Below, one piece after another: positions 15,835-23,032 of a stretch of 42,618 nt of DNA. The translations under genes were made by a program, and so were the position numbers. Where the stretch lies: assembly GCA_036266835.1 (NCBI GenBank), contig DATAXD010000065.1, positions 1-42,618 of the forward strand, in the 5' to 3' direction. The DNA is from Galbitalea sp036266835 (GTDB lineage Bacteria > Actinomycetota > Actinomycetes > Actinomycetales > Microbacteriaceae). Positions within the stretch are counted from its first letter, which is position 1. Every line of letters begins with the position of its first letter. Below the pieces are notes generated by a model that saw only the letters and a program-made list of their open reading frames with translations, was not told where the DNA came from and made no database searches.

Positions 15835-16610
15835 GTGAGCGCCGGCTTTCTGCGGTCGGACGAAATTGCCCCGGAGATAGATCTGACCGCGCTTTTCGGA
15901 GCATGCCGAACCAACCAGAAGAGAGTCCTGTAGCGAATAGTCGGTATGGAGATCACCTTGCCGCGGTCGGCATCCCGCAGCGCGGCACGCACCAGTGGTT
16001 CGGGCTCGAGCCACATCGCGTTGGGAATGCTCGATTTCTTGATGCCGGCGGCATCGTGAAAATTGGTGCGCACCCAGCCCGGCAAAAGGGCGGTCGCCGT
16101 CACGCCCGTGCCCTTGAGCTCGACCGCGAGACCCTCGGTATAGGAGGTCACCCACGCCTTGATCGCCGAGTAGCTGCCCATGGTCATGAACCCGGCGGTG
16201 CTGGACACATTGATGATCTTGCCCGCGCCGCGAGCCATCATCCCGCGAGCTGCCGCACCCGACAGCACGAGGACTGTGCGGACCATGACCTCGAAGCCCT
16301 CGTCGTGAGCGCTGACATCCGGGTCGGTAAGTGCGGTGTGGATGCCGAATCCCGCGTTGTTGACGAGGATGTCGATCGGCCGTTTCGCGTCCTCGAGCCG
16401 TTCCGCTACACGCGCAACTGCCTTGCGGTCGCTGAGGTCAGCGGGGAGAATTTCTATGGAGCGGCCGGTGGATTCGAGTTCGGCCGCCATAGTTTCCAGG
16501 CCGGATCGTGAACGTGCAACCAGTACCAGATCGAACCCTCGGGCAGCCAGTTGGCGCGCGAACGCGGCACCTATGCCGGACGTTCCCCCTGTCACGAGAG
16601 CTACACCCAT
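15831..16610 (-). CDS. Short-chain dehydrogenase/reductase, candidate acyl/alkyl-DHAP reductase
   Basis: A 259-residue classical SDR: TGGTSGIGAAFA cofactor motif (residues 7-18), NNAGFG, Ser in NVSSTAGF, and the catalytic pair in SYSAIKAW (Tyr-x-x-x-Lys). LVARSRSGLE after beta2 carries Arg, which favours NADPH. ATG at 16610 places the Gly motif at the N-terminus. It is first in the leftward operon and overlaps the acyltransferase by 4 bases. In animals the ketone of acyl/alkyl-DHAP is reduced by an SDR (DHRS7B/PexRAP); the operon suggests the same step here, which is inference since the SDR fold alone does not fix the substrate. Confidence 0.85.
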   Translation of the reverse strand: MGVALVTGGTSGIGAAFARQLAARGFDLVLVARSRSGLETMAAELESTGRSIEILPADLSDRKAVARVAERLEDAKRPIDILVNNAGFGIHTALTDPDVSAHDEGFEVMVRTVLVLSGAAARGMMARGAGKIINVSSTAGFMTMGSYSAIKAWVTSYTEGLAVELKGTGVTATALLPGWVRTNFHDAAGIKKSSIPNAMWLEPEPLVRAALRDADRGKVISIPTIRYRTLFWLVRHAPKSAVRSISGAISSDRRKPALT

Positions 16611-16686
16611 GGCACTTACGATACGGTGCTGACAGGCAACTGTGTGCGACGCATGGTCGCTTCGAGAGCAGCAAGGGCCCCAATTC
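16611..16686. promoter_or_regulatory. Shared divergent promoter region of lipid locus
   Basis: This 76-bp gap is the only non-coding DNA between the leftward SDR-acyltransferase-AGPS operon and the rightward ferritin-like/reductase operon, so both promoters must lie here or inside the first genes. AAGG near 16673 precedes the rightward ATG. TATCGT (minus strand, near 16620) is a possible -10 for the SDR. No strong palindrome is visible. Confidence 0.5.
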
Positions 16687-17508
16687 ATGACAACTACCGG
16701 CGAAGTCGGTCAGCGGATGCGATTCGACGTGCGCGAATTCGCTCGCACCGCGCAGGGAAATCACCGCGACACCCTGCAGCTCGCCGAGTACTCGAAGAAG
16801 CCGCTGAACGACGACAGCGTTCGGATGGTTCGCTATCTCGGCCGGCTCGAGAGCGCCACCATGGAGCACTTGCGTAATCTTCTGGTCACCGCGACCCACA
16901 AAGACGCTCGCGTCACCGCATTCCTGGTGACCTGGGCGTTCGAGAAGTTCTGGATCGCCGACGCCCTCGACGCGGTGCTCGAAGCCAACGGATCGCCGCG
17001 ATTCCAGGATGCCCCGGAGGGCAAGGTCCGTAAGACCCGCAAGGAGGCTGCGGATCGCCGCGGTCCGATTCGTCGCGCGCTGTCCGGCATCCGTCTTGGC
17101 GTCCCGCTCATCGCGGTGCATACCACCCAGGGCCTGGTCGACGAGTGGGTCACGCGCGCCGCCTATGTCCGGCTCTCCGCGCAGAGCAAGAGCGCCGCGC
17201 TCGCTTCCACGGTTTCGATGATCCTCGACATCAAGAAGCGTCACGCCAGCTTCTTCGATGACGAGTCGCGCAGTCGTTTGACGCAGTCGCCGCGCGCCGT
17301 CACGCTGACCCGCAAGGCACTGATGACGTCTTCGTGGCCCATCGGCGCCGTCGACCGCGCAGCCGAGGACCGCTCGTTCTTCGAAACGTATGTCTTCGGC
17401 GGAGCGAGAGGCCTTGCGAGCGCAGCCGAAATCGAGAACCAGGTGGCTTCGCTGCCCGGCCTCGATGACCGCATCGGCGAGGTCGTCGCGCAGAAGCTCC
17501 TGCCGTGA
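16687..17508 (+). CDS. Ferritin-like protein with degenerate di-iron site
   Basis: A 273-residue helical protein homologous to the product of 19955-20749. PLNDDSVRMVRYLGRLE, TATHKDARVTAFLVTWAFEKFW and RHASFF align without gaps within each helix. Compared with that paralogue, ligand Glu55, Glu153 and His186 remain, but the helix-2 Glu-x-x-His becomes Lys87-x-x-Ile90 and the helix-4 Glu becomes Lys183. Three of six di-iron ligands are lost, so it should not bind a normal di-iron centre. It may be a non-catalytic partner. ATG at 16687 has AAGG upstream, and its stop overlaps the acyl-reductase start by 4 bases (GTGA). Confidence 0.75.
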   Translation: MTTTGEVGQRMRFDVREFARTAQGNHRDTLQLAEYSKKPLNDDSVRMVRYLGRLESATMEHLRNLLVTATHKDARVTAFLVTWAFEKFWIADALDAVLEANGSPRFQDAPEGKVRKTRKEAADRRGPIRRALSGIRLGVPLIAVHTTQGLVDEWVTRAAYVRLSAQSKSAALASTVSMILDIKKRHASFFDDESRSRLTQSPRAVTLTRKALMTSSWPIGAVDRAAEDRSFFETYVFGGARGLASAAEIENQVASLPGLDDRIGEVVAQKLLP

Positions 17509-19946
17509 GCCCCGCAACTCCCGCGGCCGCTGCCGCACGGAAGCCTGCCGCGCGCAAGCCCGCCGCTCGGAAGCCTGCCGCGCGAAAGCCGGCCGCGTCA
17601 CGAACCACCAAAGCCGCCGTCGACGCGACCGTTGCCAACGTGAGTCTCGGCAACTCCCACGTTTTTCTTACCGGGGGGACCGGATTTCTCGGCCAGGCCG
17701 TTCTCGAGCGGCTGCTGTCCGACCATCCGGGAACCACCGTCACGCTCCTGATCCGCAAGAAGGGCAGCACTCCCGCCGAGGATCGGCTGAGGACGCTGCT
17801 GCGCAAGCCCGTCTTTTCGATCTGGCGCGACAAAGTCGGCGATGCCGGGGTCGAGGCCGCGATCAAGAAGCGACTGCGCGTGATCGAGTCCGGTCTCGGA
17901 CCGCTTCCGCCGCTTCCCAAAGACCTGGATGTCGTCATCCACAGTGCTTCCACCGTTTCGTTTGATGCTCCGATCGACCAGTCCTTCGACACGAACGTCG
18001 GCGGTGCGCTGGGCTTGTACGACGCGCTGCTCGCGAGCGGCAGCAACCCGCAGGTCGTTCATGTGTCGACCTGCTACGTGGGCGGCATCCGTAAGGGTGT
18101 CGCACCCGAGGCGAGCCTCACCCACGAGGTCGACTGGCGTGCCGAGTACGAGGCGGCGAAGAGCGCCCGCGTTCGAGTCGAGTTGGCCTCCCGCCAGCCC
18201 GACCAGCTGCGCGAGTTCATCGAGACCTCGCGCGCCTCACACGGCAAGGAGGGTCCGCAGGCGGTCGCCCGCTACGCCGAGGCCGCACGAATCGAGTGGG
18301 TGCAGGGCGCGCTCGTCGACTACGGACGCACCCGCGCGGAGAGCCTCGGCTGGACGGACGTCTACACCCTGACGAAAGCCTTCGCCGAGCGCGCGGCCGA
18401 GCAGCTGTGGGCCGATAGCGGTCACCGGCTGTCCATCGTGAGACCGGCCATCATCGAGAGCGCTCTGCGACATCCGTATCCCGGCTGGATCGACGGCTTC
18501 AAGGTGGCCGATCCGCTGATCCTGGCCTACGGGCGCGGGCAACTGCCCGAGTTCCCCGGCCTTCCGGACAGCGCGCTTGACATCATTCCCGTCGACTTCG
18601 TGGTCAACGTGATTCTCGCGGTCGCCGCGAATCCGTCCCCCGTCGGTGAGCCGCAGTTCTACCAAGTGGCCTCCGGTGCCAGCAATCCGCTGCCGATGCA
18701 CGAGATGTTCCGTAACATCCACACCTTCTTCAGCAAGAACCCGATGCCGCAGCCGGGGACGGATGACCACGTCGTCGCTCCGACCTGGCAGTTCCCCGGG
18801 GGTCGTCAAGTGGAGCGCGGCCTTCGCGCCGCCCAGCGACGAAACGACACCCGGATCCGAAGGCTCGAGCGTTTCCGTTCTAACGAACGCCGTCGGGCGA
18901 AAATGACGAAGGTGCAGCAGCGCCGCGCGGATCTCGAGCTCATGAGCAACTTCACCGAGCTGTACCGCGCCTACGTGCAAACCGAGATCATCTTCGACGA
19001 CGCTCACACCAAGGCGCTCAACGCGGCACTTCCGGCCAATCGGGTCGACGACATTGGATTCGACGTCACGGCGATCGACTGGGACGACTATTTCCAGAAC
19101 GTGCACTTTCCGTCCGTGATGGCGATGACACGCGCCTACACGAAGCGTCCCACGGTGAGCGAGCGAACAGAGAAGGGTCTTCCACATCGAACGGATGTCG
19201 TGGCCGTGTTCGACCTCGAGGGGACGGTCGTCGACACCAACCTGGCGCTTCAGTACCTCTGGGTTCGTTCCGCCGGGCTGCGCAAGGCGGCGTGGCCGAA
19301 GGAGTTCCTGAGCCTCGCGGCGAACGTGCCCAAGTTCCTACGCGCCGAGCGGCGTGATCGCGGTGAATTCATCCGGGTGTTCCTTCGTCGTTACAAGGGG
19401 ATGCCCGTCGCGCGCCTTCAGAAAGTCGTCGCCGGCGGATATGGCGACACCCTGCTGCGTCACACGCTTCCGGCTGCAGTCACTCGGATTCGCGAGCATC
19501 GCGCAGCCGGGCACCGCACCGTGCTGGTCACCGGCTCGATCGGCATCCTCGCATCCCCCCTCGCGGGGCTCTTCGACGAGGTGATCGCGAGCACCATGCA
19601 TCAGAAGGATGGCGTGCTCACCGGGTACCTCGAGCGCCCGCCACTCGTCGACGAGGCCCGCGCGGCCTGGCTGCGCCAATACGCGGCAGCGAACGGATTC
19701 AACCTCACGCAGTCCTACGGATACGGCGACAGCCACGCCGACCTGTGCTGGCTGGAATTGCTGGGAAATCCCAGTGCAGTGAACCCAGATACCAATCTTT
19801 CGCGCGAAGCGCAACGAAGACGGTGGAGAATCTACAACTGGAAACGCGGTGCAAACGGTCTCACCCATGATGGGATAGGTGCAGCGACCCAGCAGTCCAC
19901 GAAAGTTCCGAGAGGAGTGGGAGCCAAAGCATCAGCTGACTCCTGA
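17505..19946 (+). CDS. Fatty acyl-CoA reductase fused to HAD phosphatase-like domain
   Basis: The 813-residue protein has three parts. Residues 11-31 are four ARKPA-type basic repeats. Residues about 50-560 are a fatty acyl reductase (male-sterility type): GGTGFLGQAVLERLL (57-71), VIHSASTVSFD, HVSTCYVGG, and catalytic YTLTK (about 287-291). This enzyme class reduces acyl-CoA to alcohol or aldehyde with NADPH. Residues about 565-790 are a HAD-IB (SerB-like) domain: motif I DLEGT (Glu for the usual second Asp), motif II LVTGS, and GYGDSHADL with GNPSAVNPD. The altered motif I may weaken phosphatase activity. It lies between two ferritin-like genes in one operon; the fatty alcohol would feed AGPS. 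Confidence 0.87.
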   Translation: MSPATPAAAAARKPAARKPAARKPAARKPAASRTTKAAVDATVANVSLGNSHVFLTGGTGFLGQAVLERLLSDHPGTTVTLLIRKKGSTPAEDRLRTLLRKPVFSIWRDKVGDAGVEAAIKKRLRVIESGLGPLPPLPKDLDVVIHSASTVSFDAPIDQSFDTNVGGALGLYDALLASGSNPQVVHVSTCYVGGIRKGVAPEASLTHEVDWRAEYEAAKSARVRVELASRQPDQLREFIETSRASHGKEGPQAVARYAEAARIEWVQGALVDYGRTRAESLGWTDVYTLTKAFAERAAEQLWADSGHRLSIVRPAIIESALRHPYPGWIDGFKVADPLILAYGRGQLPEFPGLPDSALDIIPVDFVVNVILAVAANPSPVGEPQFYQVASGASNPLPMHEMFRNIHTFFSKNPMPQPGTDDHVVAPTWQFPGGRQVERGLRAAQRRNDTRIRRLERFRSNERRRAKMTKVQQRRADLELMSNFTELYRAYVQTEIIFDDAHTKALNAALPANRVDDIGFDVTAIDWDDYFQNVHFPSVMAMTRAYTKRPTVSERTEKGLPHRTDVVAVFDLEGTVVDTNLALQYLWVRSAGLRKAAWPKEFLSLAANVPKFLRAERRDRGEFIRVFLRRYKGMPVARLQKVVAGGYGDTLLRHTLPAAVTRIREHRAAGHRTVLVTGSIGILASPLAGLFDEVIASTMHQKDGVLTGYLERPPLVDEARAAWLRQYAAANGFNLTQSYGYGDSHADLCWLELLGNPSAVNPDTNLSREAQRRRWRIYNWKRGANGLTHDGIGAATQQSTKVPRGVGAKASADS

Positions 19947-19954
19947 GATAACCC

Positions 19955-20749
19955 ATGGCGTTTGATATCGACAAGTACACGGAAACTTCCGTGAGCGTCA
20001 ATTGGGCCGACCTCGACCTCGAACACTTCCGTGATCATCCGCTGAACGAAACGTCGCTTCGCACGCTTCGGTATATGACCGACGTCGAGTATCACACCGT
20101 CTGCTACACCCGCGACCTGCTGACGACTCCATCGCACAAGGAAGCCGACATGTCGGCGTTCATGACCATGTGGAACCGCGAGGAGTTCTGGCACGGCGAG
20201 GCGCTGTCAACGGTTCTTGGCTTCCACGGCATCACCGTCGACTTCGACGAGGTCAAGGCCGGGCGACTGAAACTCGGCTGGAAGGATCGGCTCGACCCGA
20301 TCAAGCAGTCGGTCCTGGGCAAGATCGCCGGCAACGATTTCGTGGCCGTCCACATGGCGTGGGGCGCGGCCAACGAGTGGTCCGCCATCCAGGCCTACAA
20401 CCGCATGGCCGACCTCGAAGAAGACCCGATTCTGGCCGAGCTGCTCAAGCGTATAGCCAAGCAGGAGGCCCGTCACGTCGCGTTCTACACGTCGCAGGCG
20501 CGCGACCGCCTCGCGGCGAGCAAGAAGGCGCAGGTCATCGCGCGGCTCGCCCTCAACAACTTCTGGGCCCCGGTGGGATCGAGCATCATGGAACGCGCCG
20601 AGGTTGTGCACGTCATGAACCATCTGATGAGCGGGCCGGAAGGTCGCAAGGCCGCCCGGAAGATCGATGCCGCGATCAGCGGTCTACCCGGATTGACCGG
20701 CCTGACCATCGTCGAGGACTCGCTCGACTCGCTCGGCATCGCTGCCTAA
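19955..20749 (+). CDS. Ferritin-like di-iron protein, candidate lipid oxygenase/desaturase
   Basis: A 264-residue four-helix protein with a complete set of di-iron ligands: Glu45 (helix 1, VEYHT), Glu77-x-x-His80 (helix 2, EFWHGEA), Glu141 (helix 3, NEWSAIQAY) and Glu171-x-x-His174 (helix 4, EARHVAFY). The Glu plus Glu-x-x-His pattern repeated twice is shared with acyl-ACP desaturases, aldehyde deformylating oxygenase and related O2-using enzymes. No signal or membrane helix is seen. It starts 8 bp after the acyl-reductase stop. The operon suggests a fatty-chain or ether-lipid substrate, but which reaction (desaturation, hydroxylation, deformylation) is not readable. Confidence 0.8.
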   Translation: MAFDIDKYTETSVSVNWADLDLEHFRDHPLNETSLRTLRYMTDVEYHTVCYTRDLLTTPSHKEADMSAFMTMWNREEFWHGEALSTVLGFHGITVDFDEVKAGRLKLGWKDRLDPIKQSVLGKIAGNDFVAVHMAWGAANEWSAIQAYNRMADLEEDPILAELLKRIAKQEARHVAFYTSQARDRLAASKKAQVIARLALNNFWAPVGSSIMERAEVVHVMNHLMSGPEGRKAARKIDAAISGLPGLTGLTIVEDSLDSLGIAA

Positions 20750-20838
20750 GTCCGTCGCGCTCGGGTCGGGAATGCCGACCGGTACTTCGTGGTTGATACG
20801 TTCGCATGAAAACGGATCAGCACCCTGGAGCGAAGACA

Positions 20839-21873
20839 ATGGCACAGCACCTCGAACTCGGACTCGACACCTTCGGCGACGTCACGAGGGGGTCCGACGG
20901 CAATCCTGTTCCTTACCCGCAGGTGATTCGAGACGTCATCGACGAGGCGGTGCTGGCCGATTCGGTCGGAGTCGACTTCTTCGGAATCGGTGAGCACCAC
21001 AGAGCGGACTTCGCGGTGTCCTCGCCGGAGCTTGTACTGGCCGCCATTTCGGGCCGCACCTCCCGCATCCGTCTCGGGTCTGCGGTGACCGTGTTGAGTT
21101 CGGACGACCCAATCCGCGTATTCCAGCGGTTTGCGACGCTGGATGCGGCATCCGCGGGTCGTGCGGAAATCATCCTCGGGCGCGGCTCGTTCACCGAGTC
21201 GTTTCCGCTGTTCGGTTTCGAGCTGCAGGACTACGAGCAGCTGTTCGAGGAAAAACTCGATCTGTTCGCCGAGGCGCTCAAGGAGGGACCGATCACCTGG
21301 AGTGGCAAATTGCGTGCGCCCTTGACCGGGCAGAACGTGTATCCCAAGACCGAATCCGGTTCGCTCAAGTCCTGGATCGGCGTTGGGGGAAGCCCCGAGT
21401 CTGTTGTGCGCGCCGCGCGCTACGGGATGCCGCTGCTGCTTGCAATCATCGGTGGTTCGCCGGAGCGGTTCGCGCCCTATGTCGACCTGTATCACCGTGC
21501 ATTGACTCAACTGGGGATGCCCGACCTGCCGATCGGCGTGCACTCACCCGGACACATCGCCGAAACGGATGAGCAGGCCGCCGAGGAACTCTGGCCGGAC
21601 TACAAGATCATGCGCGACCGCATCGGTGCGGAACGCGGATGGGGTCCGATGGGCCGCGACGAATACGAGCGCGAGATCGCTTCGGGCTCGCTCTACGTCG
21701 GATCGCCGGAGACCGTCGCCCAGAAGATCGCGGCGACCGCAAAGACCCTCGGCATCGCCCGCTTCGATCTGAAGTACAGCGCGGGTCCGCTGCCTCACGA
21801 AACTCTCATGCGCTCGATCGAGCTCTACGGAACGAAGGTCATCCCGCGCGTTCGCGAACTCCTCAATCCGTGA
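20839..21873 (+). CDS. Luciferase-like FMN-dependent monooxygenase, CE1758-type
   Basis: A 344-residue LLM-class flavoprotein with a TIM-barrel core: LELGLDTFGDVTRG, FFGIGEHHRADFAVSSPELVLAAISGRTSRIRLGSAVTVLSSDDPIRV, GRAEIILGRGSF, and SWIGVGGSPESVVRAARYG. The pattern matches the CE1758 family, common in actinobacteria with unknown substrate. ATG at 20839 is chosen for GGAG at 20827-20830; an ATG at 20806 has no ribosome-binding site but could serve a leaderless message. It follows the di-iron gene by 89 bp with no clear terminator between, and ends at a strong one. Bacterial luciferases use fatty aldehydes, so a link to the lipid locus is possible but weak. Confidence 0.88.
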   Translation: MAQHLELGLDTFGDVTRGSDGNPVPYPQVIRDVIDEAVLADSVGVDFFGIGEHHRADFAVSSPELVLAAISGRTSRIRLGSAVTVLSSDDPIRVFQRFATLDAASAGRAEIILGRGSFTESFPLFGFELQDYEQLFEEKLDLFAEALKEGPITWSGKLRAPLTGQNVYPKTESGSLKSWIGVGGSPESVVRAARYGMPLLLAIIGGSPERFAPYVDLYHRALTQLGMPDLPIGVHSPGHIAETDEQAAEELWPDYKIMRDRIGAERGWGPMGRDEYEREIASGSLYVGSPETVAQKIAATAKTLGIARFDLKYSAGPLPHETLMRSIELYGTKVIPRVRELLNP

Positions 21874-21875
21874 GA

Positions 21876-21922
21876 GGCGGCAAAAGGCTCTAAATCTGGC
21901 GCAGTTGGAGCCTTTTGCCGCC
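21876..21922 (+). terminator. Strong hairpin after luciferase-like gene
   Basis: A perfect 15-bp stem, GGCGGCAAAAGGCTC (21876-21890) with GAGCCTTTTGCCGCC (21908-21922), and a 17-nt loop, begins 2 bp after the stop codon. It probably ends the rightward transcripts of the lipid region. Confidence 0.8.
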
Positions 21923-21942
21923 CCTCAGGAGTGCGCGAAACG

Positions 21943-21979
21943 CAAAAGCCCCCGGCGCCAATGACGCCGGGGGCTTTTG
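21943..21979. terminator. Terminator hairpin after cold-shock gene
   Basis: CAAAAGCCCCCGGCG (21943-21957) pairs perfectly with CGCCGGGGGCTTTTG (21965-21979). The T-run on the minus strand fits termination of the cold-shock gene, which ends at 21987; symmetry lets it work in both directions. Confidence 0.88.
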
Positions 21980-21986
21980 GTTACGA

Positions 21987-22190
21987 CTAGATGGGGCGAA
22001 TGTTCTCGGCCTGCGGACCCTTGGGGCCCTGCGCTACCTCGAACTCGACCTTCTGGTTCTCGTCGAGGCTGCGGTAGCCGCTCGTCGCGATCGCCGAGTA
22101 GTGGGCGAAAACGTCGGCGCTTCCGTCTTCGGGGGAAATGAACCCGAAGCCTTTCTCGGCGTTAAACCATTTGACAGTACCTGTTGCCAT
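21987..22190 (-). CDS. Cold-shock protein, CspA family
   Basis: A 67-residue single cold-shock domain: GTVKWFNAEKGFGFISPEDGSADVFAHYSAI contains both RNA-binding motifs (KGFGFI and DVFAHY). It acts as an RNA chaperone. The start ATG at 22190 follows AAGGAG with 8-nt spacing. It has its own promoter and an about 85-nt leader with a stable hairpin, as is common for csp messages. It lies downstream of the sigma-factor gene in the same direction. Confidence 0.96.
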   Translation of the reverse strand: MATGTVKWFNAEKGFGFISPEDGSADVFAHYSAIATSGYRSLDENQKVEFEVAQGPKGPQAENIRPI

Positions 22191-22249
22191 GCTTGGAACT
22201 CCTTGGTTGGTGCAATTCGGTCGGTCCCGAATTCCGGAGCCTCACGATC

Positions 22250-22269
22250 ATCGCGCGCCAAAGCGCGAT
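22250..22269 (-). promoter_or_regulatory. Hairpin in cold-shock mRNA leader
   Basis: ATCGCGC (22250-22256) pairs with GCGCGAT (22263-22269) across a 6-nt loop. It lies between the predicted start of transcription and the start codon, where csp leaders often control stability or translation by temperature. Confidence 0.5.
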
Positions 22270-22281
22270 AATGCACCGCTA

Positions 22282-22309
22282 ACACTAGTGCCTGAGGGTG
22301 TCATGGCAA
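22282..22309 (-). promoter_or_regulatory. Promoter of the cold-shock gene
   Basis: On the minus strand TTGCCA (22309-22304), a 16-bp spacer and TAGTGT (22287-22282) form a plausible housekeeping promoter, giving an about 85-nt leader. Confidence 0.55.
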
Positions 22310-22320
22310 TACTTCGCAGC

Positions 22321-22345
22321 CAAATCGTGTCATTGCGACGATTTG
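22321..22345 (-). other. Inverted repeat after sigma-factor gene
   Basis: CAAATCG (22321-22327) and CGATTTG (22339-22345) flank 11 nt, starting 12 bp past the sigma-factor stop. It may be a weak terminator; no T-run follows. Confidence 0.35.
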
Positions 22346-22356
22346 TGACTTTTGGC

Positions 22357-22917
22357 CTAAGCGGCGGCTAATTCGACCCGCAGTCGGTCGATTCCGGCGC
22401 GGATTCGCGTCTTTACGGTACCGATCGGCACGTGCAGCATCTCGGACACCTCGCTGTGGCTGTATCCGCCGAGATGGGCCAGTGCGACGGCCTCTCGCTG
22501 GGCATCCGGCAGTGTGCCGAGCGCTTTTCCGACCTTCTCGCTGTTGATGCGTAGGGCAACGATTTCGAGGATGTCGTGCTGCGGCTCGAGCAGGTCGCGC
22601 ACTCCGATCCGGTGGTCTCGCACGCGGCGCGTCTGCGAGGAGCGCACGCGGTCGATCGACCTGCTGTGGGTCTTACGCAGGATCCAGCTGCAGGCTGAGC
22701 CCTTTTGGGCGTCGAAGCTACTGGCGAGCTGCCACACCTCCAGGAAAACCTCCTGGGTGACTTCCTCGGCCTGGCTGATATCGCGCAGGATGCGCATGGC
22801 GAGTCCGAGGACTCGTGGCTGCATCCGGTCGTAAAGCTGGCTGAAGGCGTACTGGTCGCCATCGCCGGCGGCGTGAAGTAGAGAGCTGTCGAGCTCGTCT
22901 GCGGGGGTGGTTATCAT
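22357..22917 (-). CDS. ECF sigma factor, SigK-like
   Basis: A 186-residue extracytoplasmic-function sigma factor. Region 2: YAFSQLYDRMQPRVLGLAMRILRDISQAEEVTQEVFLEVWQ with the -10-reading helix WILRKTHSRSIDRVRS. Region 4: LPDAQREAVALAHLGGYSHSEVSEMLHVPIGTVKTRIRAGIDRLR. The sequence resembles SigK, whose activity is normally held by the membrane anti-sigma RskA. No RskA-like gene is adjacent: downstream is the cold-shock gene and upstream the SDR operon. The start ATG is at 22917. The final residues are only Ala after the last helix, so it looks complete. Confidence 0.9.
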   Translation of the reverse strand: MITTPADELDSSLLHAAGDGDQYAFSQLYDRMQPRVLGLAMRILRDISQAEEVTQEVFLEVWQLASSFDAQKGSACSWILRKTHSRSIDRVRSSQTRRVRDHRIGVRDLLEPQHDILEIVALRINSEKVGKALGTLPDAQREAVALAHLGGYSHSEVSEMLHVPIGTVKTRIRAGIDRLRVELAAA

Positions 22918-22940
22918 CGCGAATCCTGACTATCGGGTTG

Positions 22941-22962
22941 GAACCCAGCTAGGTCTGGGTTC
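22941..22962. promoter_or_regulatory. Palindrome upstream of sigma-factor gene
   Basis: GAACCCAG (22941-22948) and CTGGGTTC (22955-22962) form a perfect 8-bp inverted repeat around CTAGGT, 24 bp before the sigma-factor ATG. It could be an operator or leader hairpin. Confidence 0.5.
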
Positions 22963-22999
22963 ACCCTTAGAGACGGCCTCGGAGCGCGACTATGACGCG

Positions 23000-23023
23000 A
23001 AAAAAGTCCTCATTAATGAGGAC
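23000..23023 (-). terminator. Rho-independent terminator of the SDR operon
   Basis: The perfect 18-bp palindrome GTCCTCATTAATGAGGAC (23006-23023) is followed on the minus strand by six T residues (23005-23000). It lies 10 bp past the SDR stop and ends the hydrolase-TetR-SDR operon. Confidence 0.9.
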
Positions 23024-23032
23024 AACGGGCCG

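Noticed and set aside
15079..16155. Longer (358-residue) form of the acyltransferase
   Set aside because: The extra N-terminus is the shadow of the SDR gene; TTG at 15834 in the TTGA overlap gives the expected domain length.
13289..20749. CarF/TMEM189-type plasmanyl desaturase in the locus
   Set aside because: I looked for a multi-His membrane desaturase; none is encoded here, which is why the ferritin-like pair is proposed instead.
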